A DNA stretch of 64,000 nt from positions 1 through 64,000 of the IMG/VR virus record IMGVR_UViG_3300036818_000088; one strand, given 5' to 3'. Position numbers and translations under genes: made by a program. Each line of letters begins with the position of its first letter. Within the stretch, counting starts at the first letter, position 1. Source of the DNA: a virus. The notes beneath the pieces are model-generated. The model searched no databases and was not told where the DNA came from. It saw nothing but the letters and a program-made list of their open reading frames with translations. Of the stretch, positions 21,939-30,073 are shown piece by piece.

Positions 21939-22783
21939 CGCGCCAAGACATTGTCGAAGCCGTCGAAGAGGCGCAAAGGCCGCTTGTCACTCGCGTAGAC
22001 AGGCTGAGCAAGGAACGCCATTATCTGCTGGCGATCACCGCCCTCGCCTTCATCACCGCCATCGTGTCGGTTCTCTACGGCCTCAACCGCGAAGACGCAC
22101 TGCAAAATCAGCTCGATGCCAACCAGAAGCAGGGAGCGCTCAGCCGAATCGTCGTCTGCGCTGCCGCCAAGAGCACCTCGCTGGCGCCACGCGACCAGCC
22201 GCTCGGTGGCGAGACCCGTGACCGCTACCTGAACCGCCTTGAGGCCCAGCGCGAGCAGCTCTTGGCTGTCGTCGACCTGCGCTGCCCGACCCTGCCCGGA
22301 TTCTCATCCTTCCCTTTCCTGCGCGCACATGCCATCGCTGAAATCGAAACGATCCTGCAACGATTGGCGCCTGACAAGCTGCGGCGAGCGCTCGAAGCCG
22401 AAGCGGTACATAAAACGGCTTCCGTCTTGCCCACCGAATCTTCGTCGGCGACTATTCCTGCCATCGCCGACGGCGTGGAAGGATCGGGCAATTCGGCTAT
22501 CCCCGCCAGCCCTCCGGGTAGTTCGCCCTCTCCCAAACACCCGTCCTCACCCCAGCCCCACGGCCCATCGCCTCCTCATGAAAGCGGCGGCGATGGTGGT
22601 GAGAAACATCCCAACCAGCCAATCACGTCGCCTGTGACGCCAGTGTCCGAACCAAACCCCGAACCCTCTACTGAACCGACTCCCTCAGAGCCCGAAGCTG
22701 CCGCCAAACCGGGCCTGCTCGATCCGACGCTCAACAAAGTCTGCGAACTGGCGTCAGCAGTCGGACTCTGCACACCGCGCTAG
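21935..22783 (+). CDS. Membrane-anchored protein with Pro/Ser-rich tail, 282 aa
   Basis: GTG start overlapping the previous stop. A short coiled coil (VEEAQRPLVTRVDRLSKE) precedes one transmembrane helix (about residues 30-50); residues 55-150 are helical, and the remaining 130 are a Pro/Ser/Glu-rich linker ending in a short Cys-containing segment. The topology suggests a wall-spanning protein. Function unknown. Confidence 0.55.
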   Translation: MTRQDIVEAVEEAQRPLVTRVDRLSKERHYLLAITALAFITAIVSVLYGLNREDALQNQLDANQKQGALSRIVVCAAAKSTSLAPRDQPLGGETRDRYLNRLEAQREQLLAVVDLRCPTLPGFSSFPFLRAHAIAEIETILQRLAPDKLRRALEAEAVHKTASVLPTESSSATIPAIADGVEGSGNSAIPASPPGSSPSPKHPSSPQPHGPSPPHESGGDGGEKHPNQPITSPVTPVSEPNPEPSTEPTPSEPEAAAKPGLLDPTLNKVCELASAVGLCTPR

Positions 22784-22790
22784 GCTTCCT

Positions 22791-22810
22791 CCCCGGATGT
22801 CCTGCCGGGG
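22791..22810 (+). promoter_or_regulatory. Hairpin upstream of the terminase gene
   Basis: CCCCGG and CCGGGG are separated by eight bases between the upstream stop and the terminase start. A TAGGCT (22781-22786) that could be a -10 box precedes it. No T-run follows, so it looks more like a leader hairpin than a terminator. Confidence 0.35.
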
Positions 22811-22819
22811 AACCCAAAC

Positions 22820-24628
22820 GTGACCATGCCTGCCCGCGGCCTTGGCGAGGGTGCGGTGATGACCACGGGCCTCAGTCTGCGGGAGCTGGTCAGCGAAGAG
22901 GCACGACGGCAATCGGGAGAGCGCGACATCCACCGCCGAGGGATGCGTGAGTACGCGCAGCTCGTCCCTGAGGGCAATATGGGGCCGCTGCGTCTCGACG
23001 ACTTTCCCTACCAGGTCGAGCCGTTTTATTCCGATGAGATCGCCGATGCGCCAGAGGTTTGTCTAAGGAAGGGGAATCAGGTCGGGGCGAGCACCGCTCT
23101 CTGGCGTTGGGCCGTCCGCCGCTGCGACCAGTTCAACGAGACGACGATCTACTTCTTCCCGACCGCCACGCATGTCACCGACTTTGGCGATGAGAGAATC
23201 GAGCCTTCAATCGAAGCAAGCGACTATCTTCTTCGGCGAATTCCGCAGGGGCACACCCGCCGCAAGGGCATGAAGCAGATCGGCGGCGGCATCCTGCATC
23301 TCCGCGGCCTGCAATCCAAGGTGGGAGCCCAAGCTGTCGCCGCCCAAGCGATCGTGATCGACGAGTACGATAGTTGTCCTGCGGACTCGATCGCCGACGC
23401 CGAGCGCCGCCTTACCGGTGCCGCCCAGACGGGTCACAAGCCACGCATCCGCCGGATCGGCCGTCCCTCGCTGCCGGGCTACGGGATCGACGCAGTCTTC
23501 GGCGAAAGCGACCAGCGCCAGTGGCATGTGACCTGCCCGGAATGTGGCGAGGTGCAGCTGATCGAGTTCGCCGAGAACCTGCGCTGGCGAAGCGGTGCCG
23601 GCGGCGACCGGATTTTGCGCCCCGGCCGCGACGATTACGAGGTCCGCAAAGACATCGCCGAGGCATGGCGGGCCTGCCGCTCATGCGAGGCCAGCCTCGA
23701 GGGTGACCCGATCAAGCAGGGCGTCTGGAAGGCAACCGCGCATGGCCCCGGCCGCGGCCCCGGATTCCACATCTCGCGGATGATCGTCCCCTACACCGAT
23801 CTCGCGCAGATCGTCATCGCTTCCAGGGCGACCAAGATCAGTGAGGTCGAAGCCTTCCACAACGGCGACCTCGGCATTCCCTACGCCGCCGCCGACGCGA
23901 TGCTCACCGACGCCGACCTTGACCGCGCGATGGCACATGGCTATGAGGAAGCACAGATGAGCTACCAGGGGAACATGCCGGTGACAATGGGAATAGATGT
24001 CGCCTCCGAGCGCGATCTCTCAGCACGCATTACCGAGCACTGGCCCGACGGCACCCGCAAGGCGCTGCGCGTCTTTGAACCGCATGACTTCGAGGAAGTG
24101 GCGAAGGCGATGGAAGCCTTCAACGTCACCATCGCCGCGGTCGACGCCCAGCCCGAGCGCCGCTCCGCCAAGGCCCTCATGCGCGACTTCCCCGGCCGCG
24201 TCGTGCTAGTCGAATTCGAGAGCAGCCCACGGGCACCGGCTTGGAAATACAAGCCCGAGGAGAACACCGTCCGCATCAATCGAACCGAGGCGCTCGACGC
24301 GATGATGGACGGTATCCGCGACGGCTCCAATGTGCTGCTGCGCGAGGAGCCGCCCAACTACCGTGAGCAGATGAAGGCCCTGAAGCGCCGGATCGAGGAA
24401 GACAGTAAAGGGCAGCCGAGAAAGGTCTATGTGACCACGGGTTCAGCGGGGGACGATTACGCTTTCGCTGAGACCTATGACCTCGTCGCCAAGGAGATGC
24501 TGATGCAGATCCAGATGGCTTCCGAAATGGAGGGCGAACCCGTGCAGATGACGCCCGACCAGGCTCCCGTGCGGCTCGGATACGGTGTCTCCGATTACGA
24601 TCCTGGCCTCTCGGGAGGAGAATACTGA
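22820..24628 (+). CDS. terL: Terminase large subunit, GpA-like
   Basis: A 602-aa packaging motor. The ATPase has RKGNQVGAST as a Walker A variant, YFFPTATHVTDF, and a DE box in IVIDEYD. A zinc-binding insertion (CPECGE, CRSCEA) is typical of GpA-type terminases. The nuclease half has GIDVASERD and AAVDAQPERR with acidic residues for metal binding. Start codon options are GTG 22820, ATG 22826 and ATG 22859; the last has a GAGGG site. It pumps DNA into proheads and cuts concatemers. The portal gene is 14 kb downstream. Confidence 0.85.
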   Translation: MTMPARGLGEGAVMTTGLSLRELVSEEARRQSGERDIHRRGMREYAQLVPEGNMGPLRLDDFPYQVEPFYSDEIADAPEVCLRKGNQVGASTALWRWAVRRCDQFNETTIYFFPTATHVTDFGDERIEPSIEASDYLLRRIPQGHTRRKGMKQIGGGILHLRGLQSKVGAQAVAAQAIVIDEYDSCPADSIADAERRLTGAAQTGHKPRIRRIGRPSLPGYGIDAVFGESDQRQWHVTCPECGEVQLIEFAENLRWRSGAGGDRILRPGRDDYEVRKDIAEAWRACRSCEASLEGDPIKQGVWKATAHGPGRGPGFHISRMIVPYTDLAQIVIASRATKISEVEAFHNGDLGIPYAAADAMLTDADLDRAMAHGYEEAQMSYQGNMPVTMGIDVASERDLSARITEHWPDGTRKALRVFEPHDFEEVAKAMEAFNVTIAAVDAQPERRSAKALMRDFPGRVVLVEFESSPRAPAWKYKPEENTVRINRTEALDAMMDGIRDGSNVLLREEPPNYREQMKALKRRIEEDSKGQPRKVYVTTGSAGDDYAFAETYDLVAKEMLMQIQMASEMEGEPVQMTPDQAPVRLGYGVSDYDPGLSGGEY

Positions 24629-24629
24629 G

Positions 24630-24926
24630 GTGTCGGTATCCAAAGCCGAAATGGGAGAGAAGAATCCGATCGCATACGCGCAGGGAGCCAAGCGCGCTCG
24701 CGAGGCCCGCTCCAACGTCGCTGCCCAGCTCGCCGCCCTGATCGAGTCCGCCGACCTGACCGGCTCCCATCCCTTCGTCGCCAAACGAGTCATGGGCTAC
24801 TCCCAAGCGGTGAAGGCCCACGATCCCCTGCTGATCCGAGCGGCCCTGATGGACTTGGCGGCGGCGGCAGGCGCAACCGCAGCGGCAATCGACCTCTGCT
24901 CTCCACAGACCCGTCAGGCGGCCTGA
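24630..24926 (+). CDS. Hypothetical 98-aa helical protein after terminase
   Basis: GTG at 24630 with GGGAGGAG upstream. All-helical and Ala-rich (YAQGAKRAREARSNVAAQL, LMDLAAAAGATAAAI). No family recognised. Last gene before the promoter at 24932. Confidence 0.6.
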   Translation: MSVSKAEMGEKNPIAYAQGAKRAREARSNVAAQLAALIESADLTGSHPFVAKRVMGYSQAVKAHDPLLIRAALMDLAAAAGATAAAIDLCSPQTRQAA

Positions 24927-24931
24927 GCCGG

Positions 24932-24957
24932 TGCTAGGCTGCCCCTGCACCCGATCC
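24932..24957 (+). promoter_or_regulatory. Promoter with decamer variant CACCCGATCC
   Basis: Extended -10 TGCTAGGCT (TAGGCT 24935-24940), seven bases, then CACCCGATCC at 24948-24957 (one mismatch), then AAGGAG and the ATG at 24972. The -10 is identical to that of the minus-strand promoter at 353-358. Confidence 0.55.
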
Positions 24958-24971
24958 TAAGGAGAACACCG

Positions 24972-25430
24972 ATGCAGAGCAGCACGCCTGAGATACCAGA
25001 GGAGGCAGAGGAGACTGCCTTGGACAACGCGCACGTTGGCTGGCGGGTACATCCCGACTCCTCGGAGGCGAACCACATTCGCCGTGCCCTCCAGGCCGCT
25101 GCCCCGGTCCTCCGCCAGCAGGGGGCTGAGGAAGCGGAGCAGAAGCTTGAAAGCTGGTGGAAAGACACCACAAACTACTGGCATCAGCGCGCTGGGGAGC
25201 TTGAACAGCAGCTAGGCGTCGAACGCGAGGCGGCCATTGCGGAGTTCCTGCAACGGGCGCGATGGGCACAGGAAGACTCCGAGAAGCACAGGGCGCGGGG
25301 TGATAATGAAGCGGCCCAGCTAGCCCGTGAGCGAGAGCGAACCTACGCCCTCGCCATAACCTATCTGCGGGAGTTCCCTGACAATCCCTCTGCCCTTCGC
25401 GCCGCCCTCGATAATCAGGAGGCTCACTGA
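24972..25430 (+). CDS. Hypothetical 152-aa protein of the repeated QGAEE family
   Basis: First gene behind a decamer promoter, AAGGAG upstream. It contains LQAAAPVLRQQGAEEAEQKL, which matches the AAPALRKQGAEEE region of the 13038 gene. Long charged helices follow. The tail DNQEAH is encoded over the next gene's CAGGAGG. Function unknown. Confidence 0.6.
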   Translation: MQSSTPEIPEEAEETALDNAHVGWRVHPDSSEANHIRRALQAAAPVLRQQGAEEAEQKLESWWKDTTNYWHQRAGELEQQLGVEREAAIAEFLQRARWAQEDSEKHRARGDNEAAQLARERERTYALAITYLREFPDNPSALRAALDNQEAH

Positions 25431-25813
25431 TGCCATCCGACGACCTGATCCTCCCCCCCGGCTCCGATAGGCCCCCTACCGAGGGCGCAGCGCTGCTGGG
25501 CAACGAGGCCAAGCACCTCGCCGCCCAGCGCGCAGGGCTCTACTGCACCTCCTGCGGGCAGTCGATGGACGAGCCGGGCTGGGAGTACTTCTCTGTGCGC
25601 TCCGATGTCCGCGAAGGCGTCCCCGTCATCGTCAGCGGCATCGCCTACATCTGCAACCGCGACTGCTGCACCGAAGCCCGCTCGGCACTTGAGAAGACAG
25701 CCGCAGGCCGTCGCCCTTGGCAGCCGTGGCACATCTTCTACGTCGAGGTGCCCGATGCCCTGCCGCCAGTTGAGCCTGGCGAGGAGGCCGAAGCGGAGAC
25801 CTCCGATGCCTAA
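25430..25813 (+). CDS. Zinc-ribbon-like protein, 127 aa
   Basis: ATG overlaps the previous stop. The middle part has CTSCGQSMDEPGWEYF and a second pair CNRDCC, spaced like a treble-clef or zinc ribbon. The N-terminus is Pro-rich. Function unknown; perhaps nucleic acid binding. Confidence 0.6.
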   Translation: MPSDDLILPPGSDRPPTEGAALLGNEAKHLAAQRAGLYCTSCGQSMDEPGWEYFSVRSDVREGVPVIVSGIAYICNRDCCTEARSALEKTAAGRRPWQPWHIFYVEVPDALPPVEPGEEAEAETSDA

Positions 25814-26240
25814 CCCGACAGAGCCGACGCGGTATCGACTCGCCTCAGTTAAGGGCTATGTCGGGAGGCTTGTTGAGGACCGAACTGGGGGCATAGTTCT
25901 CTGGCGCGACCACGAGAAAGCCGTACAGCGCATAGCCGAGAACGAGAGGGAGCGGCTGGCGAGGAAAGAGCGACCCGGCCTTCCACCAATCCTGATGTCA
26001 CTTCATGATGCCGCGCCCGAGTTGGCGGCGATCATCGCGGCGGCACTGACTGTTGCCGAGGAGGAGGTTCTGAAGGAAGTTGCCGACTGCCTCCGCCCGT
26101 TCGTGGAGGCCAAGCCGCTGCCCGGCTCGAAGGACGACCGCTATCAGGTCACGGTAGATGGCGCGGCGCTTTGCGAGGCCAAGGAGCTGCTTTCCCACCC
26201 GTTCCTCGCCGCCCCACCCGACAACCAAGAGACTCCCTAA
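25806..26240 (+). CDS. Hypothetical 144-aa protein of the repeated family
   Basis: ATG at 25806 overlaps the previous stop. Reads RYRLASVKGYVGRLVEDRTGG, then a helical part with NERERLARKE and a tail DNQETP. Distantly similar in layout to the 13624 product, with an N-terminal strand region followed by ERQR/ERERL helices. Function unknown. Confidence 0.55.
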   Translation: MPNPTEPTRYRLASVKGYVGRLVEDRTGGIVLWRDHEKAVQRIAENERERLARKERPGLPPILMSLHDAAPELAAIIAAALTVAEEEVLKEVADCLRPFVEAKPLPGSKDDRYQVTVDGAALCEAKELLSHPFLAAPPDNQETP

Positions 26241-26779
26241 TGGCTGAGGGAGCCAGGCACGAGCTCGCCGACCACATCGCCACGATCCTCAAGCGCGCCT
26301 ATCCGAACGAAGTCGCCAAGGACGAACTCGAAGACCAGGCCGGCGTCAGCTCGAAAGACCTCCGCGCCGCCCTCGATTCGCTCAGCGAGGAAGGCGAACT
26401 AGACCCTCTCGCCGAGCACTTCCGCTGGCGCGACCCGAGCGGCCAAGACAAGCCGCCGCCCGACCAGCCCGATGAAGAGGACAGGCAGAGCGCCACGGCG
26501 CCAGCCAACACGACCGCTGGCGGAGCGACAGGCAAACTCGACCTGAAGGTGGCGATCGGTTTCGCCATCGACAATCCCGAGGACGACGAAGGCGTCAAGC
26601 AGCAGGCCCAGCAGATCATCGAACAGATCAAGAGCGCCCTTGAGGATATGCCCGGCATGGGAGTCGCGGTCAGCGCCAAGCGCCTTGAGGTCTTTGATCG
26701 CCCTCGCGTGCTGTTCGACGCCGCTGAGGAGGCGAGCGTTGAGGAGGCAGAGCCAGAAGCGCCCGAGGAAGAGCAGTAG
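26240..26779 (+). CDS. Winged-helix-like acidic protein, 179 aa
   Basis: ATG at 26240 overlaps the previous TAA. Residues 5-55 resemble a winged helix (LADHIATILKRAYPNEVAK, VSSKDLRAALDSLSEEGEL). A low-complexity linker and a second helical region follow, with a very acidic C-terminus. No family assigned. Confidence 0.55.
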   Translation: MAEGARHELADHIATILKRAYPNEVAKDELEDQAGVSSKDLRAALDSLSEEGELDPLAEHFRWRDPSGQDKPPPDQPDEEDRQSATAPANTTAGGATGKLDLKVAIGFAIDNPEDDEGVKQQAQQIIEQIKSALEDMPGMGVAVSAKRLEVFDRPRVLFDAAEEASVEEAEPEAPEEEQ

Positions 26780-26804
26780 AAGCCCCGCGAGAAGGGAGAA
26801 TGGA

Positions 26805-27161
26805 ATGCAGGCAGGAACTGCGACAGCGCCGCGCCGCCAGCAGACGATGGATGCGCTGGCTATGGCGAACCGTCGTCGGCAAGACCACAAGAATCTGAAA
26901 TGGGAGATCGCATCCGGTGCCGTGACAGCCAAGGCGGCGTTCGCCGACCCCCGCGCCATCGGTGCCTTCACGGTCGGGAATTTGCTCATTGCGCAACGCG
27001 GCTGGGGTGAGCGGAAAGCGATCAGGTTCCTAATGGCCATCGGCGCAACCTCGGCGGTCCTCGTTAAGCCCGTCGACAAGCTGACGGAGCGCCAGCGCGA
27101 CATCTTGCTGCGGGCGCTTGACCGCCCCTTCGCCGTGCCAGTCGATGGCGACGTATGGTGA
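26805..27161 (+). CDS. Actinobacterial IHF-like DNA-binding protein
   Basis: The start is the ATG at 26805 after AAGGGAG. It has the order of actinobacterial integration host factor (mIHF): a basic N-terminal helix (ANRRRQDHKNLKWEI), a middle segment, VGNLLIAQRGWGERKAIRFL resembling the mIHF helix-two-turns-helix region, and the ending LTERQRDILLRAL. mIHF bends DNA and aids phage L5 integration in mycobacteria; a phage copy may organise phage DNA. Identification is by pattern only. Confidence 0.6.
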   Translation: MQAGTATAPRRQQTMDALAMANRRRQDHKNLKWEIASGAVTAKAAFADPRAIGAFTVGNLLIAQRGWGERKAIRFLMAIGATSAVLVKPVDKLTERQRDILLRALDRPFAVPVDGDVW

Positions 27162-27204
27162 AGTAGCTTCAGCTATGTGCTAATGTCCACGGCACACCCG
27201 ATCA
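27158..27204 (+). promoter_or_regulatory. Promoter with CACCCGATCA decamer
   Basis: GTGAAG (27158-27163), 17 nt, extended -10 TGCTAATGT (TAATGT 27181-27186), eight bases, then CACCCGATCA at 27195-27204. The leader that follows (CGACTCCT, then CGTG) resembles that of 20884-20911, so the two promoters are probably duplicates. Confidence 0.6.
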
Positions 27205-27229
27205 AACGACTCCTCATGGGATCGTGAAC

Positions 27230-27469
27230 ATGCCTTCACCGACCAACCGCCAGATCATCATCGCCCCTCTCTCCGCCGATACGGAAGAGTCGATCCGCCA
27301 AGGCTGCATCGCTCAGGGCTGCACCTGCGGCGAGCGCCTCGTCATCAGCATTCGCCAGCTCGCCGACGACGAGCGGCCACCCGGCACTGAGGACTACGGC
27401 AAGGCCACCAAGGTCGATGTCGAGCATTCGCTGGAGTGTCCCCTGCTGCTCGCAACAGGGAGGAACTAG
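27230..27469 (+). CDS. Hypothetical 79-aa protein, decamer-controlled
   Basis: ATG at 27230 (GTG at 27224 is also in frame). Contains GCIAQGCTCGERLVISI and a late HSLECPLLLAT, so up to four cysteines and a His could bind metal. No family recognised. Confidence 0.55.
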   Translation: MPSPTNRQIIIAPLSADTEESIRQGCIAQGCTCGERLVISIRQLADDERPPGTEDYGKATKVDVEHSLECPLLLATGRN

Positions 27470-27655
27470 ATGCCGGCGAAAGCAAAGCTCTCTGCGAAGG
27501 CGAAACGAGCCGTAGTCAAACTGCAGGCGGTTGAGGATAAGTTGCTCACCGCGCAAGCCACGATCCCCGGAATGATCCGCGAGGTGCAGGAGGTCAAGGC
27601 GATGTTCGCTGGCACTGACGAGAAGGAGGCGAGCAATGTCGATCCTGCTGAGTGA
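27470..27655 (+). CDS. Hypothetical 61-aa basic helical protein
   Basis: ATG directly after the previous stop. Begins MPAKAKLSAKAKRAVVKLQ and continues as a helix. No family recognised. GGGAGGAAC provides the ribosome-binding site. Confidence 0.5.
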   Translation: MPAKAKLSAKAKRAVVKLQAVEDKLLTAQATIPGMIREVQEVKAMFAGTDEKEASNVDPAE

Positions 27656-27869
27656 GGCCGCTGAGCGCGTCACGAAAGAGATTAGCCGAGCCCGCTCCAA
27701 GGGAGAGGGGTTCCGAGCCGTCTGCGAGCGCCTCGGCGTCTCTGCCACGGAACTGAACGTCTTGGTCGCAGAGGAAGTCGAGCGCCTCCCCGCCGGCAGC
27801 ACTCTTGACGGGGCCATGCTGCACGGGATGCTCATCGGAGTCGCGGCTCGCTCAGAGGATGCGCTGTGA
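27636..27869 (+). CDS. Hypothetical 77-aa helix-turn-helix-like protein
   Basis: ATG at 27636 with GAAGGAGG upstream. KGEGFRAVCERLGVSATELN has the spacing of a helix-turn-helix. Acidic overall. Possible small regulator; weakly supported. Confidence 0.5.
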   Translation: MSILLSEAAERVTKEISRARSKGEGFRAVCERLGVSATELNVLVAEEVERLPAGSTLDGAMLHGMLIGVAARSEDAL

Positions 27870-27985
27870 TTCGGCGCTGGCTCCGGCGATTCTTCAGCCC
27901 GGCCCCGCTGCCCGGTCCTGCACCCGCCCGCGAGATCGCCCTGCGCGCCAAGCGCCAAGAACAACGAGAAAGAAGGAGGCCCTAA
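27866..27985 (+). CDS. Very small basic protein, 39 aa
   Basis: GTG overlapping the preceding stop (GTGA). Arg/Pro-rich (MIRRWLRRFFSPAPLPGPAP). The next gene starts two bases after its stop. Supported only by the overlap pattern. Confidence 0.35.
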   Translation: MIRRWLRRFFSPAPLPGPAPAREIALRAKRQEQRERRRP

Positions 27986-27987
27986 GC

Positions 27988-28251
27988 GTGGTAATTCTTA
28001 AACTCGACATACACCCTTTGGACGACGACCCCACCTGCTTCATAGTCGAGTTGGAGGCCTTGTCAGACAACAGCTCGACGGTGCGGACCTACAAAGGAGA
28101 GATGAACGGCATCGTTATGACTGATCGCCTAGCCAGCTCCGAGCACCTCGAACTTGCTGACGATATGGAGAAGGTATGGGAGAAGCATCGCACCACGCGG
28201 CGGGCACGACTAATGGAGATTTTCGACCGCCGCGACGGACTAATCACATGA
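27988..28251 (+). CDS. Hypothetical 87-aa protein
   Basis: GTG after GAAGGAGGCCC. Beta-rich first half (VVILKLDIHPLDDDPTCFIV) and helical second half. Family not recognised. Stop overlaps an in-frame ATG of the following gene. Confidence 0.5.
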   Translation: MVILKLDIHPLDDDPTCFIVELEALSDNSSTVRTYKGEMNGIVMTDRLASSEHLELADDMEKVWEKHRTTRRARLMEIFDRRDGLIT

Positions 28252-28268
28252 CCGGGAAGGAAGCCCTA

Positions 28269-28577
28269 ATGCCTCGCAAGACCAGCGAAATCAACGATTG
28301 CCAATTTCCGTTCGCCGAGGACACCACGCCGTTCATCTTCGTCCTCAATACCCCTCCAGAGACCCCTTTTGCGCTCATCGCAATCAAGGACAAGTACCTC
28401 CGCCGGGGCTACGTGTCGGCTTGGACTGCGGCTGGGAAGTACGACCTCGTGATCCTCGCTACCGACCTGCGCGACGCTGGCGCAGACTGCTCCCTGCTCG
28501 CCGTATGGACCGGTGCCAATGCCTCACACGTCTTCGAGATCGACGACCTCGATGAGGCAAGGGACGCGCTGGGCTGA
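28269..28577 (+). CDS. Hypothetical 102-aa protein
   Basis: ATG at 28269 has GGAAGGA upstream; ATG at 28248, overlapping the previous stop, is an alternative that adds seven residues. It reads ALIAIKDKYLRRGYVSAWT and VILATDLRDAGADCSLL, an alpha/beta pattern. No family. Confidence 0.55.
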   Translation: MPRKTSEINDCQFPFAEDTTPFIFVLNTPPETPFALIAIKDKYLRRGYVSAWTAAGKYDLVILATDLRDAGADCSLLAVWTGANASHVFEIDDLDEARDALG

Positions 28578-28915
28578 TGTCTATGGATATCCCCCAGCCC
28601 GTTGAGCCGATGACTGCGAGAGAGGCTCTTCTGGCCATCCAGCTCGTCAACGACGCAGATGACCGACAGGTGTCGGGCTATCCCACTCATCTCGAAACGA
28701 TGCGAGCCATCTTCCGTCTCACCGAGGTAGGACTTGATCGGATTGCGCCGCCGAACTTCGAGCTGACCGACCAGCTCGCCGACCGGCTGGCTGAAGCGCA
28801 TGGGCTACTGGCCCGCGTTGCCAACGGTGAGTACGTCGAGCACCGCGAGATTCACGAAGTTCGGACACTTCCGCCGGACCTCGAAGCGATGGTCGAGAGG
28901 AGGATCGGCAAATGA
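28577..28915 (+). CDS. Hypothetical 112-aa helical protein
   Basis: ATG overlaps the previous TGA by one base. Helical, with MTAREALLAIQLVNDADDRQ and QLADRLAEAHGLLARVANGE. No family recognised. Stop overlaps the ASCH gene. Confidence 0.55.
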   Translation: MSMDIPQPVEPMTAREALLAIQLVNDADDRQVSGYPTHLETMRAIFRLTEVGLDRIAPPNFELTDQLADRLAEAHGLLARVANGEYVEHREIHEVRTLPPDLEAMVERRIGK

Positions 28916-29271
28916 ACTTCCGGGAGGAGATGGTCGCAGCGATCCGGCGTGGGGACAAGACCCAGACGCGCCGGGTCGCCAACGACAACCCGAACTCCCC
29001 GTGGTACCGAGGCGGCTGCGCCTACAAAATGGGTCGCGTCTATGCGATCTGTCCTGGGCGAGCTAAGAGCGGTATCGGCTTCATGGAACTGAAGAAGGAA
29101 CCAACCCTCGAGAAGCTCGGCGCGATCGACGAAGCCGGGGTGCGGCGTGAGGGCTTCGCCAGCACCAAAGACTTCATCGCCTACTGGACCAACCTGCATG
29201 GGGAGTGGGACCCTTCGATCAGGGTTTGGAAGATCGTCTTCGCGCCGCTGACCTGGAAGGCAGATAGCTGA
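28912..29271 (+). CDS. ASCH-domain protein
   Basis: A 119-aa protein covering an entire ASCH/PUA-like domain: FREEMVAAIRRGDKTQTRR, GRVYAICPGRAK, LGAIDEAGVRREGFAS, FIAYWTNLHGEWDP and a final VWKIVF strand. ASCH domains bind RNA or nucleotides, and some act as cytidine amidohydrolases or ribonucleases. Phage members are common; the role here is unknown. Confidence 0.8.
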   Translation: MNFREEMVAAIRRGDKTQTRRVANDNPNSPWYRGGCAYKMGRVYAICPGRAKSGIGFMELKKEPTLEKLGAIDEAGVRREGFASTKDFIAYWTNLHGEWDPSIRVWKIVFAPLTWKADS

Positions 29272-29675
29272 TGGGCGAGATCAAGCACCACGCAATCATC
29301 GTGACAGCGACCTATGGCGAGCCTACATTGGGATCACGCACCAGTGGCGAGGAACGCCACTGGGCCGAGATCGCTTACCGCCAAGCCATCGACATTTTCG
29401 GTTCGGCTCAAGTCACGACGCCGACACCCTCTCTCCTAAATGCCACCCGCAGCTTCCTTGTCGCCCCCGATGGAAGTAAGGAGGGCTGGGAGGACAGCGA
29501 TGAAGGCGATCAGCGGCGAGAGGAGTTCGTCGAGTGGCTGCGAGGCCAAGCCTATGATGATGGGAGCAGCCCTCTGGCGTGGATTGAGCTGTACTTCGCC
29601 GCCGAGCAGCAGTTCATGGGCGACTTCCCCGGAGCCGAGATCGTCCGTGGCTCCCATGAAAGGGACCGGGCATGA
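29271..29675 (+). CDS. Hypothetical 134-aa protein
   Basis: ATG overlaps the previous stop by one base. Starts as MGEIKHHAIIVTATYGEP, with a mostly alpha/beta pattern and FVEWLRGQAYDDGSSPLAW. Similar layouts occur in actinophage proteins of unknown function. No catalytic motif seen. Confidence 0.55.
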   Translation: MGEIKHHAIIVTATYGEPTLGSRTSGEERHWAEIAYRQAIDIFGSAQVTTPTPSLLNATRSFLVAPDGSKEGWEDSDEGDQRREEFVEWLRGQAYDDGSSPLAWIELYFAAEQQFMGDFPGAEIVRGSHERDRA

Positions 29676-30073
29676 ACGCTCCCCTCAAATGCGCCGTCTG
29701 CCACTTCGAGCTAACCACCGCCGACGCTGAGGATGCCGTGAGGACTGACGTTGGCCCCTGTCACCGAGAGTGCTTTCATGGGCCAGTTCCCCCCCAAGAC
29801 AACCCCGACGATGTGCTCGGCGATGCTGGTCTCTTTGAAGAGAATGGCGCCCCCGAGATCAGCACCTGGACCGACGAGAAGATCGAGGCGGAGGAAGACG
29901 CTCGCCGCGAGCACAACGATGTGCCGCTACCCGACCGCGGCGACGGCTTCCACAATGCGATGGCCTCGGCGCTGACGGATGACGGCGAGGCGACCGACTG
30001 CTTTGAATGTCATGCCGAGCCAGCGATCAATGGCGGCCTTGGCTTCCTCTGCCGGGGGAGGTCGATGCTCTGA
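29672..30073 (+). CDS. Zinc-knuckle protein, 133 aa
   Basis: ATG overlaps the previous stop. CAVCHFELTTADAED and CHRECFH near the start form a four-ligand site; a second CFECH...C lies near the end. Acidic in between. Probably two small zinc sites; function unknown. Confidence 0.6.
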   Translation: MNAPLKCAVCHFELTTADAEDAVRTDVGPCHRECFHGPVPPQDNPDDVLGDAGLFEENGAPEISTWTDEKIEAEEDARREHNDVPLPDRGDGFHNAMASALTDDGEATDCFECHAEPAINGGLGFLCRGRSML

